This document shows, one piece after another, positions 16,238-25,805 of a stretch of DNA of 64,000 nucleotides. The DNA lies in the NCBI RefSeq assembly GCF_017312725.1, contig NZ_BOPO01000076.1:20299-84298 (forward strand), written 5' to 3'. The translations under genes and the position numbers were made by a program. Under the pieces are notes generated by a model, which did not search any database, was not told the DNA's origin, and worked only from the letters and a program-made list of their open reading frames with translations. Numbering within the stretch: the first letter of the stretch is position 1; each line of letters begins with the position of its first letter. Source of the DNA: Actinocatenispora comari. GTDB taxonomy: Bacteria > Actinomycetota > Actinomycetes > Mycobacteriales > Micromonosporaceae.

Positions 16238-17182
16238 TCAGTGCGCCCGGCCGCCGCCGCGGCGGCAGGGGCCCCGCCCGTACGCGGGCTGCGACGAGCG
16301 CGGGGCGCGCCGGTTGCCGTGCGCACCGCAGGGCCGGGCGGCAGGTGGCCGCCGCTGCGCGGGCGGCACCGTCGCGGTCGGGCCCTCGGCTGACAGTAGG
16401 TCGCGTAGCTCGTGCAGGGTGCGGGACAGGATGCCGGACACGTGCGCCTGTGAGATGCCGAGCTTCGCGGCGATCTGCTGTTGGGTGAGCTCGTCCAGGA
16501 ACCGCATCCGGATGATGGCCTGTTCCCGGCCGGGCAGCGTGGTCAGCGCCTCGGCCAGCGCCAACCGATCGACGACCGCGTCGATACCGGGGTCGGCGCC
16601 GGGCAGCTGCTCGACCAGCGGCGCGTCCGTCTCGCCGGCCGCGCCGTCCAGCGAGACGGCCATGTACGCCCGGAACGCCGCCATCGCGTGCCCGACCTGC
16701 TCGACCGGTTCACCGACGCTGTCGGCCAGCTCGGTGACGCTGGGCAAGCGGCCGAGTCGGGCGCAGAGCGCCTCGGCGGCGTGGTGGGTGCGCAGCGCGA
16801 GTTCCTGCAGCCGCCGCGGCGGGCGCACCGCCCAGGCCCGGTCCCGCAGGTAGCGGCGTAGCTCGCCGGTGATGGTCGGCACCGCGTAGGCGATGAACCG
16901 GCCCAGCTGCGGCCGGTAGCCGTCGACCGACTTGATCAGCCCGGTCGCGGCGACCTGGCGCAGGTCTTCCAGTGGCACGCCCAGCCCCCGGTAGCGGCGG
17001 GCCAGCCGGTCGGCCAGTGGCAGCAGCGACTCGATCACGGCCGCCCGGGCCGCGGCGCGGTCGCCGGCGGTGGTCTCCGCCAGGGCCCGTACCCGGGCCG
17101 TGGGCCCGTCGCCGTCGGTGTCGCCGGCACACTGCTCGGTCTCGGTTACCGTCACGTCCCCCACCGAATCCCCGTCGGCCAC
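16238..17182 (-). CDS. Sigma-70 factor, SigB/SigF/SigG-like stress type
   Basis: This 314-residue sigma factor contains region 2 (LADRLARRYRGLGVPLEDLRQVA, then GFIAYAV-like GRFIAYAVPTITGELRRYLRD), region 3 (RLQELALRTHHAAEAL) and region 4 (LPGREQAIIRMRFLDELTQQQIAAKLGISQAHVSGILSR). The order and the GELRRYLRD segment match the SigB/SigF/SigG group used in stress response and sporulation. After region 4 there is an unusual tail of about 55 residues rich in Arg, Pro and Gly (from PTATVPPAQRRPP to the end). No anti-sigma or anti-anti-sigma gene is adjacent. The start is GTG at 17182. Confidence 0.88.
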   Translation of the reverse strand: MADGDSVGDVTVTETEQCAGDTDGDGPTARVRALAETTAGDRAAARAAVIESLLPLADRLARRYRGLGVPLEDLRQVAATGLIKSVDGYRPQLGRFIAYAVPTITGELRRYLRDRAWAVRPPRRLQELALRTHHAAEALCARLGRLPSVTELADSVGEPVEQVGHAMAAFRAYMAVSLDGAAGETDAPLVEQLPGADPGIDAVVDRLALAEALTTLPGREQAIIRMRFLDELTQQQIAAKLGISQAHVSGILSRTLHELRDLLSAEGPTATVPPAQRRPPAARPCGAHGNRRAPRSSQPAYGRGPCRRGGGRAH

Positions 17183-17327
17183 GTGCGCAGTGACGTGGAG
17201 GTCCGGACCGGACCCCCTACCACCGCGACGGGTCGGCGACTAGCGCCCCACGACGCCGTACCACGAGGTGGACGGCACCGCCCGCTCGGTGTCTCGACCG
17301 CGCGTGGCGGGCCACGACGCGGCAGTC

Positions 17328-17369
17328 TTGCACTGACTGCAAACTATCGAAACCTTGCAGCCGCTGCAA
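17328..17369. promoter_or_regulatory. Two TTGCA-N5-TGCAA repeats, candidate TetR operators
   Basis: The 317-bp gap between the divergent sigma-factor and TetR genes contains two 15-bp inverted repeats: TTGCA-CTGAC-TGCAA at 17328-17342 and TTGCAG-CCG-CTGCAA at 17355-17369. They share the same half-site and their centres are 27 bp apart. Such spaced pairs are typical operators for TetR regulators acting on their own and adjacent promoters. A TTGACC at 17375 could be a -35 element, but no convincing -10 follows. The rest of the gap shows nothing I can name. Confidence 0.55.
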
Positions 17370-17499
17370 AGATATTGACCAAGATGGCACTGGCCACAGC
17401 GTTGCCGTGCGGCGCCACCCGAGCGGGCGGGTCCGCGGGTGACGGACCCCGGCGCCCGGTTCGGCGGGTGCCGGGCGCTTCGGCGGAGGTGAGGCGCGG

Positions 17500-18132
17500 A
17501 TGAGCATCATTCGGGGCCGACGGGCACACCGGAAGCTGGCGACCCGTGACGCGTTGCAGCGCGCCGCGCTGGAGCTGGTCCGCGGCCGGGACCCGGACTC
17601 GGTCACGGTGGAGGAGATCTGTGCCCGGGCGGGCGTGTCGCCGCGGACCTTCTTCAACTACTTCGCCAGCAAGGAGGAGGCGCTGATCGACTGGGACGCG
17701 GAGATCGACGCGTTCGTCACCGGTGCGGTGGCGAGGCGCCCGGCGTCCGAGTCGCCGCTCCGGGCGATCCGCGCGGTCCTCGGCTCGGCGGTGGCCGACG
17801 CGATGGGCATGGACCTGTGGCAGGACCGGCTGGAGCTGATCCGGGAGCAGCCGGGGCTGATCGGCCGGTTCGTCGCGGTGATGGGCTCGGTGCAGCGGGC
17901 GCTCGCGGCCGGGGTGGCCCGGCGCACCGGGCTCGCCTCCGACCACCTGTACGTGGAGCTGACGGCGGCGGCGTCGGTGGCGGCGATCCGTACCGCGATC
18001 CAGGCCTGGACCGACGCACCGGACGGCACCGACCCGGCCCGGCTGATCGACGACGCGTTCGCCTACCTGGAGTCGGGGCTCGCACCGCCGGGCGGCAGGG
18101 GGTCGGGGCCGGCGCCGCCCGGCGACGCCTGA
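17500..18132 (+). CDS. TetR-family transcriptional regulator
   Basis: This 210-residue regulator has the N-terminal helix-turn-helix (TRDALQRAALELVRGRDPDSVTVEEICARAGVSPRTFFNYFASKEEAL split across residues 15-62), with the FFNYFASKE signature of TetR proteins. A helical ligand domain follows. The last 15 residues are Gly/Pro-rich and probably disordered. The ATG at 17500 is preceded by GAGG about 12 bases away. The paired repeats upstream suggest autoregulation. The phosphoesterase gene 108 bp downstream on the same strand may be in its regulon, though nothing proves this. Confidence 0.88.
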   Translation: MSIIRGRRAHRKLATRDALQRAALELVRGRDPDSVTVEEICARAGVSPRTFFNYFASKEEALIDWDAEIDAFVTGAVARRPASESPLRAIRAVLGSAVADAMGMDLWQDRLELIREQPGLIGRFVAVMGSVQRALAAGVARRTGLASDHLYVELTAAASVAAIRTAIQAWTDAPDGTDPARLIDDAFAYLESGLAPPGGRGSGPAPPGDA

Positions 18133-18240
18133 CCCGGGCGCTCTGCCCAGAAAACTCCGCCTGCCTATTGTTTCGTGAAAATCAGTGCCATAATCGCCCG
18201 CGGATCGGTGAACGGCAGGTAACCGGCGGGAGGGCGACAG

Positions 18241-19875
18241 ATGGACGAAGCACCAACATCCGGTCGACAGGCCAGGTGGCGCCGGCACCGGCGGCGCACC
18301 GCGATCGCGGCGGCCGCCGTCGCGGTACTGACCGGCGCGGCGCTCACGTCCGCCGCCGCCTCCGGCGAGACGGCGCACCCGACCTGGTCGCACTCGTCCG
18401 CGCACACCGCGACGCCGATCAAGCACCTGGTGGTGATCTTCGACGAGAACATCTCGTTCGACCACTACTTCGGCACCTACCCGTACGCCACCAACGCCGA
18501 CGGCACGCCGTTCCACGCCAGGAAGCACACGCCGAAGGTGGACGGCCTGTCGCCGGAGCTGCTGCAGCACAACCCGAACCAGTACAACCCGAAGCGGCTG
18601 TCGCCCGACCACGCGCTCACCTGCGACCAGAACCACTCGTACGGGCCGGAGCAGCAGGCCTACGACGGCGGCAAGGCCGACAAGTTCGTCGAGTACACCG
18701 AGAAGGACACCTGCACCGGCCAGCCGATCCTGTTCGGCGAACCGGGCCTGGTGATGGACTACTTCGACGGCAACACCGTGACCGCGCTGTGGAACTACGC
18801 CCAGCGGTACGCGATGGCCGACCACTCGTTCGACTCGATCTTCGGCCCGTCCACGCCCGGCGCGATCGACCTGGTGTCCGGCCAGACCCACGGTGTGTAC
18901 GCGGTGGACCCGGTGACGCACGAGAAGGTCAGCGACCCGTTCGTGCACTCCCCCGACGCCAACGGCGTCGGCACGATGATCAGCGACCCGGACCCGGCGT
19001 TCGACGACTGCTCGGACCGCAACCACACCGCGGACGAGAACCTCGCCGTGATGTCCGGCGACAACATCGGCGACCGGCTCAACGAGGCCGGCGTGACCTG
19101 GGGCTGGTTCCAGGGCGGGTTCAAGCCGACCGGCACGGCCAACGGGTACGCGGTGTGCGGCGCCACGCACGCCAACATCGGCGGCAACCAGGTCGTCGAC
19201 TACACGCCGCACCACGACCCGTTCCAGTACTACGAGTCGACGTCGAACCCGAAGCACCTGCCGCCGTCGTCGGTCGCCGCGATCGGCCACACCGACCAGG
19301 CGAACCACAACTACGACCTGAGCGACTTCCACGCCGCGCTGGGCGCGAACAACCTGCCGGCGGTCAGCTTCCTCAAGGCGCCGTCGTACCAGAACGGGCA
19401 CGCCGGCAACTCCGACCCGCTGGACGAGCAGCGGTTCCTCGCCTCCACGCTCAACGACCTCCAGTCGTCGAAGCAGTGGTCCTCGACGGCGGTGGTGATC
19501 GCCTACGACGACTCGGACGGCTGGTACGACCACGTGTCGCCGCCGATCGTCAACGGTTCCGCCGACGCCAGCCAGGACCAGCCGATGTGCCTGGCGAAGC
19601 CGGCGGCGGGCGGCTACTCGGACCGCTGCGGCTACGGTGCGCGGCTGCCGATGCTGGTGCTCTCGCCGTACTCGAAGCGCAACTACGTCGACCACACCCG
19701 GCTGGACCAGACCTCGATCATCCGCTTCGTCGAGGACAACTGGGGCACCCGCCGGATCGGCGACCACTCGTACGACTCGATCGCGTCGCCGTTGACCGGC
19801 ATGCTCGACTTCCGGCACCGGCCGGACGCGCGGCCGCTGCTGCTCGACCCGGGCACCGGCGCACCGCGGCACTGA
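18241..19875 (+). CDS. Secreted phosphoesterase (acid phosphatase/phospholipase C family)
   Basis: This 544-residue exported enzyme belongs to the phosphoesterase family that includes bacterial non-haemolytic phospholipase C and acid phosphatase A (Pfam PF04185). Residues 1-45 are a long basic signal region (RRHRRRTAIAAAAVAVLTG). The catalytic N-terminal motif HLVVIFDENISFDHYFGTYP supplies the Glu-Asn metal/nucleophile site. HSFDSIFGPSTPG and VIAYDDSDGWYDHVSPP are further family blocks. It should release phosphate from phospholipids or phosphate esters outside the cell. The start is supported by GGGAGGG. A near-perfect hairpin follows its stop. Confidence 0.87.
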   Translation: MDEAPTSGRQARWRRHRRRTAIAAAAVAVLTGAALTSAAASGETAHPTWSHSSAHTATPIKHLVVIFDENISFDHYFGTYPYATNADGTPFHARKHTPKVDGLSPELLQHNPNQYNPKRLSPDHALTCDQNHSYGPEQQAYDGGKADKFVEYTEKDTCTGQPILFGEPGLVMDYFDGNTVTALWNYAQRYAMADHSFDSIFGPSTPGAIDLVSGQTHGVYAVDPVTHEKVSDPFVHSPDANGVGTMISDPDPAFDDCSDRNHTADENLAVMSGDNIGDRLNEAGVTWGWFQGGFKPTGTANGYAVCGATHANIGGNQVVDYTPHHDPFQYYESTSNPKHLPPSSVAAIGHTDQANHNYDLSDFHAALGANNLPAVSFLKAPSYQNGHAGNSDPLDEQRFLASTLNDLQSSKQWSSTAVVIAYDDSDGWYDHVSPPIVNGSADASQDQPMCLAKPAAGGYSDRCGYGARLPMLVLSPYSKRNYVDHTRLDQTSIIRFVEDNWGTRRIGDHSYDSIASPLTGMLDFRHRPDARPLLLDPGTGAPRH

Positions 19876-19890
19876 GCTGCACGGAGGCGG

Positions 19891-19920
19891 CGGGGCGGTC
19901 CTCGGTCGAGGGCCGCCCCG
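19891..19920. terminator. Bidirectional hairpin between convergent phosphoesterase and ribM genes
   Basis: Arms 19891-19903 and 19908-19920 pair over 13 bp (CGGGGCGG at the base) with one mismatch and a 4-nt loop. The hairpin sits in the 55-bp gap between two convergent stop codons, the usual place for a shared actinobacterial terminator. Confidence 0.7.
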
Positions 19921-19930
19921 CTTCGTGCGC

Positions 19931-20572
19931 TCAGGCGTTGGCGTGTTCGGCGGTGCGATGCACCGCCTCGCGGCGGGCGGTGCGCAGCCAGTCGCGCACC
20001 CCGATCAACACCAGGACCGCGAAGACCACGTAGACCGCGGCGGAGAAGTACAGGTGGGAGTGGATCTGCAACGGCACGCCCACCGCGTCGACCGCGAGCC
20101 ACACCAGCCAGAACTCCACCAGCCCGAGCCCCTGACCGGCGAAGGCGACCACGGTACCGACGAAGATCCAGGCGTCCGGCCACGGCGCCCACGACGCGTT
20201 CAGCACGTCGAGCAGGACCGCGACCCCGACCGTACCGGCGGCCAGCACCGCGGCGATGACCGCCCGCTCGCGCCAGGTCGCGGTGCGCACCAGCACCCCG
20301 TGCACCGGGTCGCGGCGGCGCGACCAGGCCCACCAGCCGTACACCGAGATCGCCAGGATGACCACCTGCCGCGCGGCGAGCCCGCCGAGGTCGGCCGAGG
20401 TGTACACGACGAACAGCAGCACCGTGGCGAGCACCTGGATCGGCCAGGTCCACAGGGTGCGCCGCTGCGCCAGGAAGACCACGGCGAGGGCGGCGAGCTG
20501 GCCGAGGATCTCGGCGTACGAGATGCGTTGGCCGAGAATGCTGACGCCGTACTGCATCAGGCCGTGCCCCAT
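19931..20572 (-). CDS. ribM: Riboflavin transporter, PnuC-like (RibM/PnuX)
   Basis: This 213-residue membrane protein has about 7-8 helices. It resembles the PnuC vitamin-transporter family, with the aromatic VEFWLVWLAVD (WxxW-like) segment and TWPIQVLATVLLFVVY. PnuC proteins move nicotinamide riboside, but the RibM/PnuX branch in actinobacteria imports riboflavin. The FMN riboswitch directly upstream decides in favour of riboflavin. I chose ATG 20572 because AGGAAGGGG precedes it; an in-frame ATG at 20599 would contain that ribosome site inside its codons. The first residues are MGHGLMQYGVS. Confidence 0.9.
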   Translation of the reverse strand: MGHGLMQYGVSILGQRISYAEILGQLAALAVVFLAQRRTLWTWPIQVLATVLLFVVYTSADLGGLAARQVVILAISVYGWWAWSRRRDPVHGVLVRTATWRERAVIAAVLAAGTVGVAVLLDVLNASWAPWPDAWIFVGTVVAFAGQGLGLVEFWLVWLAVDAVGVPLQIHSHLYFSAAVYVVFAVLVLIGVRDWLRTARREAVHRTAEHANA

Positions 20573-20640
20573 CGCAAGCCCCTTCCTGCACCGGGGCATC
20601 CTGGACGCACGGCGACGGCTCGGTGCACCGCCAGCCGCGT

Positions 20641-20763
20641 GCGCGTCCTCCCATCCGGACTGTCACCGTCGGTACCGGAGTTCCACCGGTTCAATCGCCG
20701 ACACTGATCGGCGAGTCGCGGACTGTCACCGCCGGTTCGGACTTTCACCGAGCCCCGGAGCGC
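20641..20763 (-). promoter_or_regulatory. FMN riboswitch (RFN element) controlling ribM
   Basis: Read on the minus strand, the element contains the RFN core blocks GGGGCTCGGTGAAAGTCCG, ACCGGCGGTGACAGTCCGCG, GGTGGAACTCCGGTACCGAC and GGTGACAGTCCGGATGGGAG in the canonical order. P1 is formed by GCGCTCC (20763-20757) and GGACGCGC (20648-20641). FMN binding normally shuts off expression of flavin synthesis or import genes. The element ends about 70 nt before the ribM start, leaving room for a sequestering stem. Confidence 0.93.
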
Positions 20764-20862
20764 ATGCTCTGTCTGCGATCAACCCTTTCACGTTCCGGCT
20801 TGTTCCAGGCCACGGTGTGACCGACCCGACCGCCTTGCCGGACCGCGCCCCGGTGTCTTAGT

Positions 20863-20887
20863 CTGCGCGAAGATAATCTTCGCGCAG
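20863..20887. promoter_or_regulatory. 25-bp perfect palindrome, candidate MarR operator
   Basis: The half-site CTGCGCGAAGAT is followed by a single A and then its exact reverse complement. The palindrome lies 14 bp upstream of the SRPBCC start. Its centre contains GATAAT, a plausible -10 box, so a bound repressor would cover the promoter. The second gene of the operon is a MarR regulator, the natural ligand for this site. Confidence 0.72.
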
Positions 20888-20901
20888 ATCAGGAGGCGGC
20901 C

Positions 20902-21318
20902 ATGTGGCAGCACGAGTACGTCGGCGAGACGCCGGCCGGTCCGGAGCGGGTGTGGCGGGTGCTCCGCGATCTGGACCACTGGGCCGACTGGGACACCTCG
21001 ATGGAGTCGGTGCGGCTGGACGGCGAGTTCCGGGTCGGCTCCCGGGTGGTCATGACGCCGATCGGCCAGGACCCGGTCGTCTCGACCATCGACGAGATCG
21101 CCGACGGCACCGCGTACGCGGACGTCACCGAGTTCGGCGGCGTCACCCTCCGGTTCCGGCACTCGCTGGAAACGCTGCCCACCGGCGGGACCCGGGTGCG
21201 GCACCGGCTGGAGATCACCGGCGCGGCGGCCGACACCCTCGGACCGCAGCTCGGTCCGCAGATCACGGCGGACTTCCCGGAGGCGATGGCCGGGCTGCTC
21301 GCCCGGGCCGAGAAGTGA
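20902..21318 (+). CDS. SRPBCC (START/Bet v1-like) family protein
   Basis: This 138-residue protein has the SRPBCC pattern: a start strand WQHEYVGETPAGPERVWRVL, the helix with DLDHWADWDTSMESV, beta strands, and a long C-terminal helix. The fold forms a hydrophobic pocket for lipids, polyketides or other ligands; members act as cyclases, aromatases or stress proteins. The ATG has AGGAGG upstream. It shares the operon and 4 bp of sequence with the following MarR gene. The pairing suggests that a hydrophobic or toxic ligand is sensed by MarR and bound or altered by this protein, but the ligand is unknown. Confidence 0.83.
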   Translation: MWQHEYVGETPAGPERVWRVLRDLDHWADWDTSMESVRLDGEFRVGSRVVMTPIGQDPVVSTIDEIADGTAYADVTEFGGVTLRFRHSLETLPTGGTRVRHRLEITGAAADTLGPQLGPQITADFPEAMAGLLARAEK

Positions 21319-21806
21319 CGGTGGCCGACGGCGGGGCGGCGACCAGCGACGGGGCGGGCCCGACCCGCTACCCGGGCGGCGCCGCCGACAGCCCCGGGTT
21401 CCTGCTCTGGCGGCTCACCCTCGACTGGCAGCGCGCGATCACCGCCGCCCTCGCCCCGTACGGGCTGACCCACGTGCAGTTCGTGCTGCTGGCGTGCGCC
21501 TGGTGGCTGGGCGAGCACGGCGAGCCGCCGAACCAGCTCGGGCTCGCTCGCCAGGCCGGTACCGACGTGAAGATGACCTCGCAGGTGGTGCGGAAGCTGG
21601 CGGCCAAGGGGCTGCTGGAACGCGCGGTCGACCCGGCCGACAGCCGGGCCCGCCGGCTGCGCCTGACCGCCGCCGGCGGTGAGCTGGCGCGGCGTGCGGT
21701 GCGCGCGGTCGAGGCGGTCGACGCGGAGTTCTTCGGCCCGGACGAGCCGGCCGCGACCCGGCTGCTGACCCGGATGCTGCACCGCCGCCCCGACCGGCAC
21801 GGCTGA
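21315..21806 (+). CDS. MarR-family transcriptional regulator
   Basis: This protein of about 163 residues has a MarR winged helix: LTHVQFVLLACAWWLGE, NQLGLARQAGTDVKMTSQVVRKL in the recognition region, and the wing ERAVDPADSRARRLRLTAAG, which carries the conserved D-R pattern. The start is GTG at 21315, overlapping the SRPBCC stop; GTG 21321 is an alternative two codons later. It most likely represses its own operon through the palindrome at 20863-20887. Confidence 0.88.
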   Translation: MTVADGGAATSDGAGPTRYPGGAADSPGFLLWRLTLDWQRAITAALAPYGLTHVQFVLLACAWWLGEHGEPPNQLGLARQAGTDVKMTSQVVRKLAAKGLLERAVDPADSRARRLRLTAAGGELARRAVRAVEAVDAEFFGPDEPAATRLLTRMLHRRPDRHG

Positions 21807-21856
21807 TCCCGCCCCCGGGTGCCCCGGCTGGCTACCATGCACGGCCGGAGGTGGCG

Positions 21857-22264
21857 ATGACCGACTTCGAGCCGCGGTTCGACATCCGGCTGCGCGGCTA
21901 CAACGTCAAGGCGGTGGACGACTGGATCGCTCAGCTGCGGACCGGCGTGTGGATCGCGCCGAGCTTCCCGACCGCGCTGCGCGGGTACGACGCCGGGCAG
22001 GTGGACCGCTACGTCGAGCAGACCTCGTCCGGTTCGACACCGCGTCCGGAGCCGGCCGCCCCGGCGGCGGGCGACCGACCGGCGGCGAGCACCGTCGACC
22101 CGGTGTTCACCGTGGTGCTGCGCGGGTACGAGATGCGGGCGGTGGACGACTGGATCGACCAGTGGCGGGCCGGCGGCACCGCCCCGGCGCGCTTTCCGGT
22201 GGTGCTGCGCGGCTACGACCGCGCGCAGGTGGACCGGTACGTCGACCAGGTCACCGGGCGCTGA
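21857..22264 (+). CDS. Small duplicated DivIVA-like motif protein
   Basis: This 135-residue protein contains four RGY motifs at residues 13-15, 42-44, 89-91 and 118-120. They alternate between a type ending AVDDWI and a type LRGYDxxQVDRYV, the latter matching the start of DivIVA domains (RGYxxxEVDxFL). The spacing repeats exactly every 76 residues, so the protein is an internal duplication of a two-motif unit joined by a Pro/Ala linker (about 58-80). It lacks the long coiled coil of DivIVA/Wag31. Polar or membrane-curvature binding is a guess from the motif. ATG 21857 is preferred over GTG 21851, which overlaps the GGAGG ribosome site. Confidence 0.7.
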   Translation: MTDFEPRFDIRLRGYNVKAVDDWIAQLRTGVWIAPSFPTALRGYDAGQVDRYVEQTSSGSTPRPEPAAPAAGDRPAASTVDPVFTVVLRGYEMRAVDDWIDQWRAGGTAPARFPVVLRGYDRAQVDRYVDQVTGR

Positions 22265-22270
22265 CGGAGC

Positions 22271-22299
22271 GCCCCGGTGTCCACGATGGACACCGGGGC
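22271..22299. terminator. Bidirectional terminator hairpin
   Basis: GCCCCGGTGTCC at 22271-22282 and its exact complement at 22288-22299 form a 12-bp stem with a 5-nt loop between the convergent stops of the DivIVA-like gene and sdhB. Confidence 0.75.
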
Positions 22300-22321
22300 G
22301 GCCGTCGCGCTCACCGGCCGG

Positions 22322-23064
22322 TCAGCGGCCGGCCTTGCGGGTGGCCCGCAGGAACTCCCGGTTCATCTTCGCGATGCTCGCGAGCGGGATGCCCTTCGGG
22401 CAGGCCGCCGCGCACTCGCCGGTGTTGGTGCAGCCACCGAAGCCGGCCTCGTCCATCGTGGTGATCATGTTGAGCACCCGCGACTCGCGCTCCGGCTGGC
22501 CCTGCGGCAGCACGTTCAGATGGTTGATCTTCGCCGAGGTGAACAGCATCGCCGAGCCGTTCGGGCACGCCGCCACGCAGGCACCGCAACCGATGCAGGT
22601 CGCGTTCTCGAACGCCGTGTCCGCGTCCGGTTTCGGCACCGGTACCGCGTGGGCGTCCGGCGCGGTCCCGGTCGGCGCGGTGATGTAGCCGCCGGCCTGG
22701 ATGATCCGGTCGAACGCCGACCGGTCCACCACCAGGTCCTTGACCACCGGGAACGCGCCGGCCCGCCACGGCTCGATGTCGATCACGTCGCCGTCGGCGA
22801 AGTGCCGCATGTGCAGCTGGCAGGCCGTGGTGCGCTCCGGGCCGTGCGCCTGGCCGTTGATGACCATGCCGCACGAGCCGCAGATGCCCTCGCGGCAGTC
22901 GTGGTCGAACGCCACCGGCTCCTCGCCGCGCAGGATCAGGTCCTCGTTGAGGATGTCGAGCATCTCCAGGAAGGACATGTCGCCGCTGACGTCGGCGACC
23001 TGGTAGGTCACCATCTGGCCCTCGGCGTCCGCATTGGGCTGCCGCCAGATCCGCAGGGTGAGGT

Positions 23065-23068
<4 letters not shown>
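22322..23068 (-). CDS. sdhB: Succinate dehydrogenase/fumarate reductase iron-sulfur subunit
   Basis: This 248-residue subunit carries electrons from the flavoprotein to the membrane anchor. The N-terminal ferredoxin domain binds the [2Fe-2S] cluster with [11 protein letters not shown] and a later Cys (TACQLHM). The C-terminal domain has [15 protein letters not shown] and [16 protein letters not shown] for the [4Fe-4S] and [3Fe-4S] clusters. It is the last gene of sdhCAB and overlaps the sdhA stop (ATGA). It closely fits the three-subunit actinobacterial type. Confidence 0.95.
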
Positions 23069-25014
<1,946 letters not shown>

Positions 25015-25016
25015 GA

Positions 25017-25721
25017 TCAACTCACCAGCCCGGTCATCACCGCGACCGGTACGGATAGGAAGCCCACGGTGATCACGAGCGCCAGGATGGTGGCGATCGT
25101 CTTGAAGGCCACGTTGCGGGCCGCGTTGTTGGCGCCGAGCGTCTGCGCCGCCGACCAGAAGCCGTGGTAGATGTGCAGGCACAGGGCGAGCATCGCGACC
25201 ACGTAGATCAGCCCGATCCACCACACCTGGAAGTCGGCCACGACGTTCTGGTACGGGTGGCCGGCCTCGCCGCGCGGGTTCACCGCACCGACGGTCAGGT
25301 CCAGGATGTGCCAGACCACGAACAGCGCGATGATGACGCCGCCGTAGCGCATGGTGTTGGTGGCGAAGGTGGCCCGCCACGGCCGCTTCGACCGGTACCG
25401 CTGCGGCCGGGCGTGGATGTCGCGGTGGGTCAGCTGGATCGCCGAGACCACGTGCGCGACCAGGCAGCCGAGCAGGACCACCCGCTGGATCCACAGGTAC
25501 CAGCTGTAGTGCAGGGCCGGCTCGCCGATCGTGCGCAGCCAGTGCGCGTAGCCGTTGAAGTCGGTCGGGCCGAAGAAGATCTTCAGGTTCCCGGCCATGT
25601 GCACGATCAGGAACAGCAGCATGATCACGCCGGTGGTGGCCATGACCGCCTTCTTGCCGACGGTCGAGTGCCACAGCGTGCGGAGAGGTGAGGGGCGGGC
25701 CGCCCGGGTCGCTATTGCCAC
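25017..25721 (-). CDS. sdhC: Succinate dehydrogenase cytochrome b membrane subunit
   Basis: This 234-residue anchor has five predicted helices, in the Bacillus/Wolinella-like single-anchor arrangement with no sdhD. Haem-ligand histidines are in [37 protein letters not shown] and CLHIYHGFW. It passes electrons to menaquinone. The GTG at 25721 ([12 protein letters not shown]) gives a basic N-terminus before helix 1; there is no strong ribosome site, so leaderless translation is possible. A LysR gene diverges from it. Confidence 0.9.
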   Translation of the reverse strand: MAIATRAARPSPLRTLWHSTVGKKAVMATTGVIMLLFLIVHMAGNLKIFFGPTDFNGYAHWLRTIGEPALHYSWYLWIQRVVLLGCLVAHVVSAIQLTHRDIHARPQRYRSKRPWRATFATNTMRYGGVIIALFVVWHILDLTVGAVNPRGEAGHPYQNVVADFQVWWIGLIYVVAMLALCLHIYHGFWSAAQTLGANNAARNVAFKTIATILALVITVGFLSVPVAVMTGLVS

Positions 25722-25781
25722 GTCCGATAACGGTAGGACCGGTTGTGGTATGAGGTCCAAGACATGATCGCGCTGGACTCC

Positions 25782-25796
25782 ATAGCCTCCAGCTAT
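25782..25796. promoter_or_regulatory. LysR-type T-N11-A box upstream of the LysR gene
   Basis: ATAG-CCTCCAG-CTAT is an inverted repeat that contains the T-N11-A motif recognised by LysR proteins. It lies in the sdhC-LysR divergent gap, 9 bp before the GTG used here as the LysR start, which supports that start over an upstream ATG. Confidence 0.5.
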
Positions 25797-25805
25797 CGTG
25801 GGGTC

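Noticed and set aside
17344..19872. Open frame of 842 codons on the minus strand
   Set aside because: It covers the TetR and phosphoesterase genes in antisense; the translation is Arg/Val/Gly-rich and lacks domains.
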